64,000 bases of DNA from JB111 sp052093225 (GCA_052093225.1 JBQDDG010000007.1:19717-83716), one strand, 5' to 3'; positions 53,734-64,000 are shown, counted from the stretch's first letter. The notes: generated by a model from the letters alone, not told the origin. Program-made: numbers and translations.

Positions 53734-54597
53734 CTACGGCAGGACGACGGTGCGGTGCCCGTTGACGAGCACGCGGTGCTCGGCGTGCCAGCGCACTGCC
53801 CGCGCCAGCACGCGCCGCTCGACGTCCTGTCCGCGCTCCACGAGCTCGGCCACCTCGTCGGCGTGGGTGACCCGCTCGACGTCCTGCTCGATGATCGGCC
53901 CCTCGTCGAGGTCGGCCGTCACGTAGTGCGCGCTCGCCCCGATGAGCTTGACGCCGCGGGCGTGCGCCTGCGCGTAGGGGCGCGCCCCCTTGAAGCTGGG
54001 CAGGAACGAGTGGTGGATGTTGATCGCCCGGCCCTCGAGGGTGCGGCACAGGTCGTCCGAGAGGATCTGCATGTACCGGGCGAGGACCACCAGCTCGACG
54101 TCGAGCTCCTCCACGAGCGAGACGAGCCGCGCCTCGGCCTCGGGCTTCGTCTCCTTCGTCACGGGGAGGTGGAGGAAGGGCACGTCGTAGAACCGCGCGA
54201 GCGGCTCGAGGTCGGGGTGGTTCGAGACCACGGCCTGGATGTCCACCTGCAGCCGGTCGGAGCGCTGCCGGAAGAGCAGGTCGGTGAGGCAGTGCGCCTC
54301 CTTGGAGACCAGCACGATCGTGCGCAGCGGTCGCCCGACGACGTCGAGCGTGTACGTCATGTCGAAGCGCTGCGCCACGCCGTCGACGGCACCTCGCAGG
54401 TCCTCGACGTCGTGCTCCGTGCGGACCTGGACCCGCATGAAGAACAGGCCGGTCTCGGGGTCCCCGTACTGCTGGGACTCGGTGATGTTCCCGCCGTGCT
54501 CGGACAGCACGCCGGAGACGGCGTGCACGATGCCGGGCTGGTCCGGGCAGGACAGGGCGAGGACGAGGTGCTGGGGATCGACGACGGCGGGGGTCAC
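53734..54597 (-). CDS. purU: Formyltetrahydrofolate deformylase
   Basis: Hydrolyses 10-formyl-THF to formate and THF, balancing the folate one-carbon pool. The 287 residues contain an N-terminal ACT domain (about 8-85: LALSCPDQPGIVHAVSGVL), then a formyltransferase fold with INIHHSFLPSFKGARPY (catalytic His) and GASAHYVTADLDEGPIIEQ (catalytic Asp). The GTG at 54597 is preferred over 54606 because the TATCGT box, ending seven bases before 54597, overlaps the longer start. It lies near riboswitch-controlled glyA-folD, which draws on the same folate pool. Confidence 0.94.
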   Translation of the reverse strand: MTPAVVDPQHLVLALSCPDQPGIVHAVSGVLSEHGGNITESQQYGDPETGLFFMRVQVRTEHDVEDLRGAVDGVAQRFDMTYTLDVVGRPLRTIVLVSKEAHCLTDLLFRQRSDRLQVDIQAVVSNHPDLEPLARFYDVPFLHLPVTKETKPEAEARLVSLVEELDVELVVLARYMQILSDDLCRTLEGRAINIHHSFLPSFKGARPYAQAHARGVKLIGASAHYVTADLDEGPIIEQDVERVTHADEVAELVERGQDVERRVLARAVRWHAEHRVLVNGHRTVVLP

Positions 54598-54604
54598 CGG
54601 CGGC

Positions 54605-54610
54605 ACGATA
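54605..54610 (-). promoter_or_regulatory. Leaderless -10 box of purU
   Basis: TATCGT on the minus strand ends seven bases before GTG 54597 and rules out the longer start at 54606, which it overlaps. Confidence 0.52.
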
Positions 54611-54808
54611 GCCGCCCGGGGCGGCCGCGCGCCGCGGGTTCCACGGCGCGCGGGTTCTCACCCGGACGGCGGGCCGTCCGTGCCGGCCGGCGGGTCTGTT
54701 CCCGTGACGGCGCCAGGGGCCGTTCCATCGCGACTCCCGTGCCGGCTCCCGGGGTGGTCGAGACGTGATCGAGGCCCCGGCCTGACGCCGGGGGGCGGCT
54801 CGTGGTGG

Positions 54809-54814
54809 AAGACT
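54809..54814 (+). promoter_or_regulatory. Leaderless -10 box of the GNAT gene
   Basis: AAGACT ends six bases before ATG 54821. Confidence 0.5.
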
Positions 54815-54820
54815 GGCCCC

Positions 54821-55336
54821 ATGGACGTAACGATCGACGTGGTCGACGACGAGCGCGCGGGCGAGCTGCTGACGGTGCGGCGTGCCGCGTTCGTCACGGA
54901 GGCACAGATCTACCAGGACCCGCACCTGCCGGCGCTCACGCAGTCGCTCACCGAGCTGCGCGCCGACCTCGCGCGCGACGACGTGGTGACGATCGGTGGC
55001 TGGCACGGGACGCGGCTCGTCGGCTCCGTCCGCGTGGAGCTCGGCGAGGAGCGCGCCACCCTGAGCCGCCTCGCGGTGGTCCCGGACCTGCAGAACCAGG
55101 GCATCGGCACGGAGCTGCTGATGTCGGTCCTCGAGTACCTCCCCGAGGAGACCAGCGAGGTCTGGATCTCGACCGGCCAGGACTCGCTGCAGAACCTCGC
55201 GATGTACCAGAAGAACGGTTTCGAGCACCAGTTCGACCAGCACACCGGCGACCTCACCTACGCCTACCTGCGCCGCATCCTTGGTGAGAGCGAGGTCGTC
55301 GGGGCGAGCGCCGACGTCGCCGGCAGCCCCGAGTAG
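54821..55336 (+). CDS. GNAT family N-acetyltransferase
   Basis: A 171-residue acetyl-CoA-dependent acyltransferase. The GNAT core is visible as strand RLVGSVRVELG, then motif A LSRLAVVPDLQNQGIGTELLMSVLEYL with the acetyl-CoA loop QNQGIG, and a C-terminal LAMYQKNGFEHQFDQ. The substrate, small molecule or protein, cannot be told. It reads alone from a leaderless promoter and ends 63 bases before the glyA promoter. Confidence 0.85.
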   Translation: MDVTIDVVDDERAGELLTVRRAAFVTEAQIYQDPHLPALTQSLTELRADLARDDVVTIGGWHGTRLVGSVRVELGEERATLSRLAVVPDLQNQGIGTELLMSVLEYLPEETSEVWISTGQDSLQNLAMYQKNGFEHQFDQHTGDLTYAYLRRILGESEVVGASADVAGSPE

Positions 55337-55398
55337 CGACGAGCGCCGGGCTCGCCGGGACCCCGAGCAGCGACGAGCGCCGGACTCCCTGCGCCCGG

Positions 55399-55404
55399 TA
55401 GGGT
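55399..55404 (+). promoter_or_regulatory. glyA -10 box
   Basis: TAGGGT lies seven bases before the expected 5' end of the riboswitch RNA. Confidence 0.5.
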
Positions 55405-55409
55405 TGGTC

Positions 55410-55505
55410 GCGTCGTGACTGGCGCGGAAGGTGGACCGACCACCGGGGAGCGACACACCGTGGCACTGCCACGGACGAGTCTTCGGCCGTTCGCCTGGGT
55501 CGAGG
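55410..55505 (+). ncRNA. ZTP (pfl) riboswitch of glyA-folD
   Basis: The pfl motif is well matched: CGTGACTGGCG (55414-55424), GGTGGACCGACCACCGGGGAGC (stem plus conserved loop, 55430-55451), a variable hairpin CCGTGGCACTGCCACGG, then CCGTTCGCCTGGG (55487-55499). The start of glyA is 52 bases further on. A TCACGC/GCGTGA hairpin (55524-55540) before the GAGGAGA binding site could serve in regulation. It senses ZTP/ZMP and is expected to switch on glyA and folD when 10-formyl-THF is scarce. Confidence 0.92.
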
Positions 55506-55556
55506 TCACCACGTCGTGGACGCTCACGCCGCGTGCGTGACCGACCGAGGAGAGAG

Positions 55557-56858
55557 ATGACCACCGAGACCACCCCCACCGCCCACTCGCTCACCGCCCC
55601 GCTCGCGGACGTCGACCCGGAGATCGCCGCGGTCCTCGACGGCGAGCTGACCCGCCAGCGCGAGACCCTCGAGATGATCGCGTCGGAGAACTTCGTGCCG
55701 CGCGCCGTCCTCCAGGCCGCCGGCTCCGTCCTGACGAACAAGTACGCCGAGGGCTACCCGGGTCGCCGCTACTACGGCGGCTGCGAGCAGGTCGACATCG
55801 CCGAGAACCTGGCGATCGACCGCGCGAAGTCCCTCTTCGGCGCCGGGTTCGCCAACGTCCAGCCGCACTCGGGCGCCCAGGCCAACGCCGCCGTCCTCCA
55901 CGCGCTGCTCAGCCCCGGCGACCCGATCCTCGGCCTCGACCTCGCGCACGGCGGACACCTGACGCACGGCATGCGGATCAACTTCTCCGGCAAGCTCTAC
56001 GACGTCTCGGCCTACGGGGTCGACGAGCAGTCCCACCGCATCGAGATGGACGCCGTCCGTGAGACCGCGCTCGCCACGCGCCCGAAGGTCATCATCGCCG
56101 GCTGGTCGGCCTATCCCCGCCAGCTGGACTTCGCCGCGTTCCGCGAGATCGCCGACGAGGTCGGCGCCTACCTGTGGACCGACATGGCGCACTTCGCGGG
56201 CCTCGTCGCCGCGGGGCTGCACCCGAACCCGGTGCCGCACTCCGACGTCGTCTCCACGACGATCCACAAGACCATCGGCGGTCCGCGCTCCGGCATGATC
56301 CTCACGAACGAGGCCGAGCCGCTCGGCAAGAAGCTCAACTCCGCCGTGTTCCCCGGCCAGCAGGGCGGCCCGCTCATGCACGTCATCGCCGCCAAGGCGG
56401 TGGCGCTCAGGCTCGCGCACGGCGAGGAGTTCAAGGACCGTCAGCGCCGCACCGTCGAGGGCGCCCGCATCCTCGCCGAGCGTCTCCTCGCCGACGACGT
56501 CGCCGCGACCGGCGTCAGGCTGGTCACCGGCGGCACCGACGTCCACCTGGTGCTCGTCGACCTGCGGGACCACGCGCTCGACGGCCAGCAGGCCGAGGAC
56601 CTCCTGCACGCCGCGGGCATCACGGTCAACCGCAACTCGGTGCCGTTCGACCCGCGCCCGCCGCGCGTGACGTCCGGCCTGCGCATCGGCACGCCCGCAC
56701 TCGCCACCCGCGGGTTCGGCGAGACCGAGTTCCGCGAGGTCGCCGACATCATCGCCGTCGCGCTGCGTGACGGGCAGGGCGCGGACGTCGAGTCGCTGCA
56801 CGCCCGCGTCGACGCTCTGACGGCCGACTTCCCGCTCTACGAGGGCCTGGCCCAGTGA
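55557..56858 (+). CDS. glyA: Serine hydroxymethyltransferase
   Basis: Converts serine and THF to glycine and 5,10-methylene-THF, the main one-carbon entry. The PLP enzyme has 433 residues with ENFVPRAVLQAAGSVLTNKYAEGYPGRRYYGG, HSGAQAN, LTHG, and Schiff-base Lys238 in TTIHKTIGGPRSG. ATG 55557 follows GAGGAGAG; the open frame upstream reads through the riboswitch and is not coding. Its TGA overlaps the folD GTG (GTGA), so both are one ZTP-controlled operon. Confidence 0.97.
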   Translation: MTTETTPTAHSLTAPLADVDPEIAAVLDGELTRQRETLEMIASENFVPRAVLQAAGSVLTNKYAEGYPGRRYYGGCEQVDIAENLAIDRAKSLFGAGFANVQPHSGAQANAAVLHALLSPGDPILGLDLAHGGHLTHGMRINFSGKLYDVSAYGVDEQSHRIEMDAVRETALATRPKVIIAGWSAYPRQLDFAAFREIADEVGAYLWTDMAHFAGLVAAGLHPNPVPHSDVVSTTIHKTIGGPRSGMILTNEAEPLGKKLNSAVFPGQQGGPLMHVIAAKAVALRLAHGEEFKDRQRRTVEGARILAERLLADDVAATGVRLVTGGTDVHLVLVDLRDHALDGQQAEDLLHAAGITVNRNSVPFDPRPPRVTSGLRIGTPALATRGFGETEFREVADIIAVALRDGQGADVESLHARVDALTADFPLYEGLAQ

Positions 56859-57727
56859 CCGCCCGGCTGCTGCCCGGCGGGCCGGTGGCCGACGCCGTCC
56901 TCGCCGGCCTCGCCCCCCGGATCTCCGCGCTGACCGACGCCGGGACGACGCCCGGGCTCGGCACGATCCTCGTCGGGTCCGACTCGGCGTCGGCCGGGTA
57001 CATCCGCATGAAGCAGGACAAGGCGGCCGAGCTCGGATTCACCGCGCCGCATACCCACCTCGGCGACGACGCGACCCAGGCCGACGTGCTCGCCGCGGTG
57101 CGGGAGATGAACGACGCAGCGGACGTCCACGCCGTGCTTCTCCAGCACCCGACGCCGCCGCAGATCGACTTCGACGCCGCCCTGCTCGCGCTCGACCCGG
57201 ACAAGGACGTCGACGGCCTGCACCCGGTGAACATGGGCCGCCTCGCCCTCGGGATGCCCGGGCCGGTCCCGTGCACGCCGGCCGGCATCGAGGCCCTGCT
57301 CGCGCACTACGACATCCCGGTCTCCGGCCGTGAGGTCGTTGTGCTCGGCCGCGGCACCACCCTCGGCCGGCCGCTCGCGCTCCTGCTGTCCCAGAAGCGG
57401 GCGACCGCGAACGCGGCGGTGACCGTCGTCCACACGGGTGTGCCCGACTGGGACCGGTACACGCGCAGGGCCGACGTCGTCGTCGCCGCGGCGGGCGTGC
57501 CCGGCATCCTGCAGCCCGAGCACCTCAGTCCCGGCGTCACCGTCATCGGTGGCGGCGTGCGCTACGAGGGCAGGAAGCTGCTCCCCGACGTCGACGAGTC
57601 GTGCGCGGAGGTGGCCGGTGCCATCACGCCGCGGATCGGGGGAGTGGGCCCGACGACGATCGCGCTCCTCTTCCGCAACGCCGTCGAGGCGGCGGAGCGG
57701 GCAGCGGGTATCGGGACCACCGGCTGA
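56855..57727 (+). CDS. folD: Methylene-THF dehydrogenase / cyclohydrolase FolD
   Basis: Oxidises 5,10-methylene-THF to 10-formyl-THF, the donor used by purN and purH. The 290 residues contain the catalytic Lys53 in YIRMKQDKA, LQHPTPPQID, the signature DVDGLHPVNMGRL, PCTPAGIEALL, the NADP site VVLGRGTTLGRPLALLL and the C-terminal GGVGPTTIALL (usually GVGPMT). Translation is coupled to glyA by a four-base overlap. A weak hairpin (57762-57781) follows. Confidence 0.96.
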   Translation: MTARLLPGGPVADAVLAGLAPRISALTDAGTTPGLGTILVGSDSASAGYIRMKQDKAAELGFTAPHTHLGDDATQADVLAAVREMNDAADVHAVLLQHPTPPQIDFDAALLALDPDKDVDGLHPVNMGRLALGMPGPVPCTPAGIEALLAHYDIPVSGREVVVLGRGTTLGRPLALLLSQKRATANAAVTVVHTGVPDWDRYTRRADVVVAAAGVPGILQPEHLSPGVTVIGGGVRYEGRKLLPDVDESCAEVAGAITPRIGGVGPTTIALLFRNAVEAAERAAGIGTTG

Positions 57728-57793
57728 GCGGGCCGCGGGGACCTGACCGAGCGGCCGATGTCGCCCCTGGTTGCCGGGGCGCGGGTGCGGGTC

Positions 57794-57799
57794 TAGCGT
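57794..57799 (+). promoter_or_regulatory. -10 box of the molybdenum oxidoreductase operon
   Basis: TAGCGT lies 36 bases before GTG 57836, which has its own GGAGG (57826-57830); a leadered transcript. Confidence 0.45.
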
Positions 57800-57835
57800 C
57801 GAAGTGACGCTGCACACGACACCGCGGAGGTACCG

Positions 57836-58348
57836 GTGGACCACCGGCTGAAGCTCGTCGTCGACGGCGAGGAGCGGACCCTCGACGTCGACCCGCGCAC
57901 GACCCTGCTGGACGCCCTGCGGGACCGGCTGGGGGTGAGGTCCCCGAAGAAGGGCTGCGACCACGGGCAGTGCGGGGCGTGCACGGTCCTCGTCGACGGG
58001 CGTCGGCTCAACTCGTGCCTCGCCCTCGCCGTCGTCCATGACGGGGCGGAGGTGACGACGTCGGACGGCCTCGCCGAGGGGGAGGAGCCCGCCGCGCTCC
58101 ACCGGGCCTTCCTCGAGCACGACGCGTTCCAGTGCGGCTACTGCACCCCGGGCCAGGTCTGCTCGGCCGCCGGCGTGCTGCGGGAGGCGGCCGACGGCGC
58201 ACCCAGCGCGGTGACGGGCGACCTGGACGGGCCGGTCGCGCTCTCCGACGCGGAGATCCGCGAGCGGATGAGCGGCAACCTGTGCCGCTGCGGCGCCTAC
58301 GTCAACATCGTGGCGGCCGTCCGGCAGGTCGCGCAGGAGCAGCGATGA
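57836..58348 (+). CDS. Molybdenum oxidoreductase [2Fe-2S] subunit, PaoA/YagT-like
   Basis: A 170-residue iron-sulfur subunit of the xanthine-oxidase family. The plant-type ferredoxin cluster is CDHGQCGACTVLVDG plus a cysteine in RLNSCLA. The second cluster domain has FQCGYCTPGQVCSAAG and GNLCRCGAYVNI. Lack of a long twin-arginine leader suggests a cytoplasmic complex, unlike E. coli PaoA. GTG 57836 has GGAGG upstream. The ATGA overlap with the next gene gives a tight three-gene operon. Confidence 0.92.
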   Translation: MDHRLKLVVDGEERTLDVDPRTTLLDALRDRLGVRSPKKGCDHGQCGACTVLVDGRRLNSCLALAVVHDGAEVTTSDGLAEGEEPAALHRAFLEHDAFQCGYCTPGQVCSAAGVLREAADGAPSAVTGDLDGPVALSDAEIRERMSGNLCRCGAYVNIVAAVRQVAQEQR

Positions 58349-59538
58349 AGCCCTTCGAGTACGAGCGGGCGACCGACCCGCAGGGGGCGGTCGCCGCCGT
58401 CGCGGGGAGCGCGGACGCGGCCTTCCTCGCCGGGGGGACGAACCTCGTGGACCACCTCAAGCTCGGTGTGCGTTCCCCGGAGCTGCTGGTCGACCTCAAC
58501 CGCCTCGACCTGGCGGAGGTCGAGGAGCTGGGTGCTGCCGGTGGCGGTGCCTCGGTCGGCGGTGGTGGTCGTGGTAGCGCTCCGGGCGGCGGCGCCTCCG
58601 GTGGCGGCGTGCGCATCGGGGCGATGGTGCGCAACAGCGACCTCGCGGCGCACCCGCGGATCCGGCGCGACTACCCGATGCTCTCGCGCGCCCTGCTCTC
58701 GGGTGCCTCCGGCCAGCTGCGCAACGCGGCGACCACCGGCGGCAACCTGCTGCAACGGACGCGCTGCGTGTACTTCCAGGACGTGACGACCCCGTGCAAC
58801 AAGCGTGAGCCGGGGTCCGGCTGCTCGGCGATCGGTGGCTGGACCCGCTACCACGCGGTGCTCGGGGCGTCGGAGCACTGCGTCGCGACGCACCCGTCGG
58901 ACATGGCCGTCGCGCTCGTCGCGCTGGACGCGACGGTCGTGGTCCTCGGCCCTGAGGGGGAGCGCCGCGTGCCGCTCGTCGACCTCCACCGGCTCCCCGG
59001 CGACCGCCCGGAGGCCGACACGGTGCTCGCGCGCGACGAGCTGATCACGGCGGTGGAGCTGCCGCTGGTCCCGCCGTCGGCCCGGTCGACCTACCGGAAG
59101 GTGCGCGACCGCGCGTCCTTCGCGTTCGCGCTCGTGTCCGTCGCTGCGCTCGTCGACATGGACGAGGGTGGGGAGCGCGGGGAGCCCGGTGACCGGGCTG
59201 ACCGCGGCGACCGCGGGGAGCGTGGCGACGCGCCGCGGATCTCCGAGGTGCGGATCGCGCTCGGCGGCGTCGCCCACAAGCCATGGCGGGCCCGCCTCGC
59301 CGAGGACGTGCTCCGCGGCGCGGAACCGTCGCTGGAGGTGTTCCGCCGCGCGGCCGACGCCGAGCTCGCCGCCGCACGTCCGCTGGACGGCAACGCGTTC
59401 AAGGTGCCGATGGCGCGCGGCACGCTGGTCTCGGTGCTCGCGGAGCTGACCGGCGTCGAGCTCACGGACGAGGACGACACCGACGTCGAGCTGGGCGACG
59501 ACGGGCTGGGCGACGACGTCGGGCGCGGCGATGAGTGA
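58345..59538 (+). CDS. Molybdenum oxidoreductase FAD subunit, PaoB/YagS-like
   Basis: A 397-residue FAD-binding subunit (family PF00941 with the C-terminal CO-dehydrogenase flavoprotein domain). FLAGGTNLVDHLKLG and ATTGGNLLQRTRC bind FAD. An insertion with cysteines (RCVYFQ, TPCNKREPGSGC, EHCVATHPSDMA) matches PaoB, which holds an extra [4Fe-4S] cluster. Two low-complexity inserts are unusual: Gly-rich (about 70-92) and Arg/Gly/Asp-rich (about 273-294). It starts inside the previous stop and overlaps the next gene by eight bases. Confidence 0.9.
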   Translation: MKPFEYERATDPQGAVAAVAGSADAAFLAGGTNLVDHLKLGVRSPELLVDLNRLDLAEVEELGAAGGGASVGGGGRGSAPGGGASGGGVRIGAMVRNSDLAAHPRIRRDYPMLSRALLSGASGQLRNAATTGGNLLQRTRCVYFQDVTTPCNKREPGSGCSAIGGWTRYHAVLGASEHCVATHPSDMAVALVALDATVVVLGPEGERRVPLVDLHRLPGDRPEADTVLARDELITAVELPLVPPSARSTYRKVRDRASFAFALVSVAALVDMDEGGERGEPGDRADRGDRGERGDAPRISEVRIALGGVAHKPWRARLAEDVLRGAEPSLEVFRRAADAELAAARPLDGNAFKVPMARGTLVSVLAELTGVELTDEDDTDVELGDDGLGDDVGRGDE

Positions 59539-61603
59539 GCTGCTGCCCGCCTCCGTGATCGGCACCGACCCGGTGCGCCTCGAGGGTGCCGACAAGGTCC
59601 GTGGCCGCGTGCCGTACGCCTACGAGCACGACGTCGGCGACGCGCTCCATCTCCACCCGCTGCAGGCCGCCGTCGCGCGTGGCCGAGCGGCGGAGATCGA
59701 CACCTCGGCGGCGGAGGCCGTCGACGGCGTCGTCCAGGTTCTCACCCACCGGAACGCACCGGCGCTCGGCGACACCTCCGACGGCGAGCTCGCCATCCTG
59801 CGGAGCGACGAGATCGGGTTCCGCGGCCAGTACCTGGGCGCCGTGGTGGCGACGTCGCCGGAGACTGCGCGGTACGCGGCCGGCCTGGTGGAGATCCGGT
59901 ACGAGGAGGAGCAGCACGACGCCGGGTTCTCGGCCGACCATCCCGCGGCGCGTGAGCCCGAGGGCGGTGCCGGCGACGTCGACGACGGTGACCTGGACGC
60001 CGCGCTGGCCGACGCGGACGTCGTCGTCGACGGGGTGTACTCCACGCCGATGGAGCACAACAACCCGATGGAGCCGCACACGACGATCGCGCGGTGGGAC
60101 GGGGACCGGCTCACCCTGTGGATGTCGACGCAGGGGGCGCACCCGGCGCGCAAGGTGCTGGCGCCCGTCCTCGGGATCGAGCCGGACCAGCTGCGGATCG
60201 TGTCCCCCCACGTCGGAGGGGGGTTCGGCTCCAAGGGGATGCCGCACGCCGACGCGGTGCTGGCCGCGCTGGCCGCCCGCCTCGTGCCCGGTCGTGCGGT
60301 GAAGTACGCGCTCACGCGCCGGCAGATGTTCGCGCTCACGGGCTACCGCGCGCCGACGAGCCAGCGCGTGCGCCTCGGTGCCCGCGGCGACGGGACGCTG
60401 ACCGCGTTCGGGTTCGACGCCGTCGCGATGTCCTCACGCACCAAGGAGTTCACGGAGCTGGCGGTCAAGCCGGCGCGCATGATGTACGCCGCGCCGAACC
60501 GGCGGATCACGCAGCGCGTGGTGCCCCTCGACGTGCCCGTGCCGTCCTGGATGAGGGCTCCCGGCGAGGCGCCCGGCATGGTGGGGATCGAGATCGCGAT
60601 GGACGAGCTCGCCGTCGCGTGCGGTGTGGACCCGATCGAGCTGCGCGAGCGGAACGACCCCGAGATCGACCCGGGCAAGGGGCTGCCGTTCAACCGCCGC
60701 CGCCTCGTCGACTGCCTGCACGTCGGCGCCGAGCGGTTCGGCTGGGCCGGCCGTGATCCTGCGCCGCGGCGGCGGCGCGAGGGCGCCTGGCTGGTCGGTA
60801 CCGGCGTCGCCTCGGCGCTCTACCCGTCGTTCCGGCAGCCGGGTTCGGCCGCGCGGATCCGTCGCACCGACGTCGGCTACCGCGTCGACATCGGTGCGGC
60901 GGACCTCGGGACCGGCACGTGGACCGCGCTGAGCCAGGTCGCCGCTGACGGGCTGCGCGTGCCGCTGGAGCAGATCGAGCTGCGGATCGGGGACACGGAC
61001 CTGCCGAACGCCACGGTCGCGGGCGGGTCGTCCGGCCTGGGTAGCTGGAGCGCGGCGGTGCTGACCGCCGCGAAGAACTTCCTGGCTGCGCACGGCGCCG
61101 ATCCGGCACCGGGCGCCGAGGCACAGGGGGAGGCGGGGCCGAACCCGGCGTCGAAGGAGATGTCGCTCGCCTCGTTCGGGGCGCACTTCGCCCAGGTGCG
61201 CATCAACGAGCTCACCGGCGAGATCCGGGTGGACCGCATGGTGGCCGTCTTCTCCGCCGGACGGATCGTCAACCCGCGCACGGCCCGTTCCCAGCTCGTC
61301 GGGGGCATGACGATGGGGATCGGTATGGCCCTGCACGAGAAGAGCGAGCTCGACCCGCGGTTCGGGCACGTCGTCAATCACGACCTCGCCGGGTACCACG
61401 TGCCGGTGAGTGCGGACATGCCCGAGATCGACGTGTCCTGGCTGGACGAGGAGGATCCCGCGTCGGGTCCGCTGGGTGCTCGGGGGATCGGTGAGATCGG
61501 CATCGTCGGCGTACCGGCGGCGATCGCCAACGCCGCCTTCCACGCCACCGGGGTGCGGGTGCGGGATCTGCCGCTGTTCGGGGACGCTTTCCTTCGCGGG
61601 TGA
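59531..61603 (+). CDS. Molybdenum oxidoreductase catalytic subunit, PaoC/YagR-like
   Basis: A 690-residue molybdopterin subunit, somewhat shorter than PaoC. It begins with RLEGADKVRGRVPYAYE, has the Mo-site loop HVGGGFGSKGMPHADAVL, the substrate-side RAPGEAPGMVGIE, and the catalytic Glu in GARGIGEIGIVGVPAAIANA near the end. PaoABC-type enzymes oxidise (often aromatic) aldehydes to acids; the substrate here is inferred only from that similarity. No molybdenum-insertion chaperone gene (PaoD/XdhC) follows in the window. Confidence 0.9.
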   Translation: MSELLPASVIGTDPVRLEGADKVRGRVPYAYEHDVGDALHLHPLQAAVARGRAAEIDTSAAEAVDGVVQVLTHRNAPALGDTSDGELAILRSDEIGFRGQYLGAVVATSPETARYAAGLVEIRYEEEQHDAGFSADHPAAREPEGGAGDVDDGDLDAALADADVVVDGVYSTPMEHNNPMEPHTTIARWDGDRLTLWMSTQGAHPARKVLAPVLGIEPDQLRIVSPHVGGGFGSKGMPHADAVLAALAARLVPGRAVKYALTRRQMFALTGYRAPTSQRVRLGARGDGTLTAFGFDAVAMSSRTKEFTELAVKPARMMYAAPNRRITQRVVPLDVPVPSWMRAPGEAPGMVGIEIAMDELAVACGVDPIELRERNDPEIDPGKGLPFNRRRLVDCLHVGAERFGWAGRDPAPRRRREGAWLVGTGVASALYPSFRQPGSAARIRRTDVGYRVDIGAADLGTGTWTALSQVAADGLRVPLEQIELRIGDTDLPNATVAGGSSGLGSWSAAVLTAAKNFLAAHGADPAPGAEAQGEAGPNPASKEMSLASFGAHFAQVRINELTGEIRVDRMVAVFSAGRIVNPRTARSQLVGGMTMGIGMALHEKSELDPRFGHVVNHDLAGYHVPVSADMPEIDVSWLDEEDPASGPLGARGIGEIGIVGVPAAIANAAFHATGVRVRDLPLFGDAFLRG

Positions 61604-61686
61604 GCGATCGGGTCGACGGCGGATCTCACGCCGCTCGTGCGTGACCCGCCGCCAGCTCCTCGGCTCCTCACCCCTGCCGACCCGCA

Positions 61687-61790
61687 GTACGCCTGGAGTT
61701 CCGGCGAACTGGACCGCCTCCCCAGTGCGCCTGGAGTTCAGGCGAACTGGACCGCCTCCCCAGTGCGCCTGGAGTTCAGGCGAACTGAAC
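61687..61790. repeat. 38-bp tandem repeats before the HNH gene
   Basis: Units GTGCGCCTGGAGTTCAGG plus CGAACTGGACCGCCTCCCCA start at 61687, 61725 and 61763, the last partial. Each contains a small AGTTC/GAACT inverted repeat. They fill much of the 329-base gap between the oxidoreductase operon and the HNH gene. Confidence 0.85.
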
Positions 61791-61896
61791 CGTCAGTCCG
61801 CAGAGCGCCCGGAGTCGCCGAGCGCTCCACAGGCATCCAACTCGCATACCTGTCCACAGATTGTGCAGATTCCTTGTAGTCGTACACGCGTTCGAT

Positions 61897-61902
61897 TAGA
61901 GT
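61897..61902 (+). promoter_or_regulatory. -10 box of the DUF222-HNH gene
   Basis: TAGAGT lies 30 bases before GTG 61933; AAGGGGG (61918-61924) is the ribosome binding site. Confidence 0.45.
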
Positions 61903-61932
61903 GGGAGGAGATCGCACAAGGGGGTGGCAGTA

Positions 61933-64000
<2,068 letters not shown>

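Noticed and set aside
61687..61790. 38-bp tandem array considered as a CRISPR array.
   Set aside because: Units abut with no unique spacers and no cas genes are nearby.

Overview
The window is a 64-kb piece of a very GC-rich actinobacterial chromosome. Supporting signs are dense coding, frequent GTG starts, a WhiB regulator, GuaB3, a CIRCE-controlled groES, the gene order pcrA / sucC-sucD / perM / purN / purH also known from mycobacteria, a DUF222-HNH protein and VCBS-like repeats common in secreted Micrococcales proteins. I infer a member of the Micrococcales; genus cannot be fixed from the sequence. Both ends cut genes: ilvD lacks its 5' end and the HNH gene lacks its 3' end.

Layout. 0-7 kb: ilvD, tsaD, a Pr6Pr membrane protein, a YbdK-type carboxylate-amine ligase, a THUMP-like methyltransferase, groES. 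7-12 kb: divergent whiB3-like and MerR-like regulators, guaB, an exonuclease, guaB3. 12-25 kb: fumC, pta-ackA, SURF1, a heterodimeric ABC exporter, DUF3817, guaA. 25-36 kb: small membrane proteins, a NarL-type two-component system, a DUF4352 protein, pcrA, an acyltransferase/SGNH protein, sucCD. 36-47 kb: perM, metB, a membrane protein, purN, purH, an FAD oxidoreductase, DUF3017-like, a CNNM/CBS protein, mdh. 47-53.6 kb: the accessory stretch, with an orphan type VII secretion-like trio (YbaB-like, EspC-like, WXG-like with two membrane helices) and a 1370-residue secreted protein (lamin-tail, SpaA-like repeats, VCBS-like repeats). 53.6-64 kb: purU, a GNAT enzyme, glyA-folD, a PaoABC-like molybdenum oxidoreductase and the DUF222-HNH gene.

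Metabolic logic. IMP synthesis and use (purN, purH, guaB, guaA), one-carbon folate supply (glyA, folD, purU), the TCA cycle (sucCD, fumC, mdh) and acetate metabolism (pta-ackA) are all present. Two ZTP (pfl) riboswitches, one before purH and one before glyA-folD, would let ZMP/ZTP, the signal of 10-formyl-THF shortage, raise both the folate cycle and the folate-consuming step.

Expression signals. About eighteen genes show a TANNNT -10 box ending only 6-9 bases before a GTG/ATG and no ribosome binding site, the signature of leaderless transcripts; these boxes decide several start codons here. Several convergent gene pairs carry short repeat families between them. No tRNA, rRNA, CRISPR array, insertion sequence or prophage was recognised.
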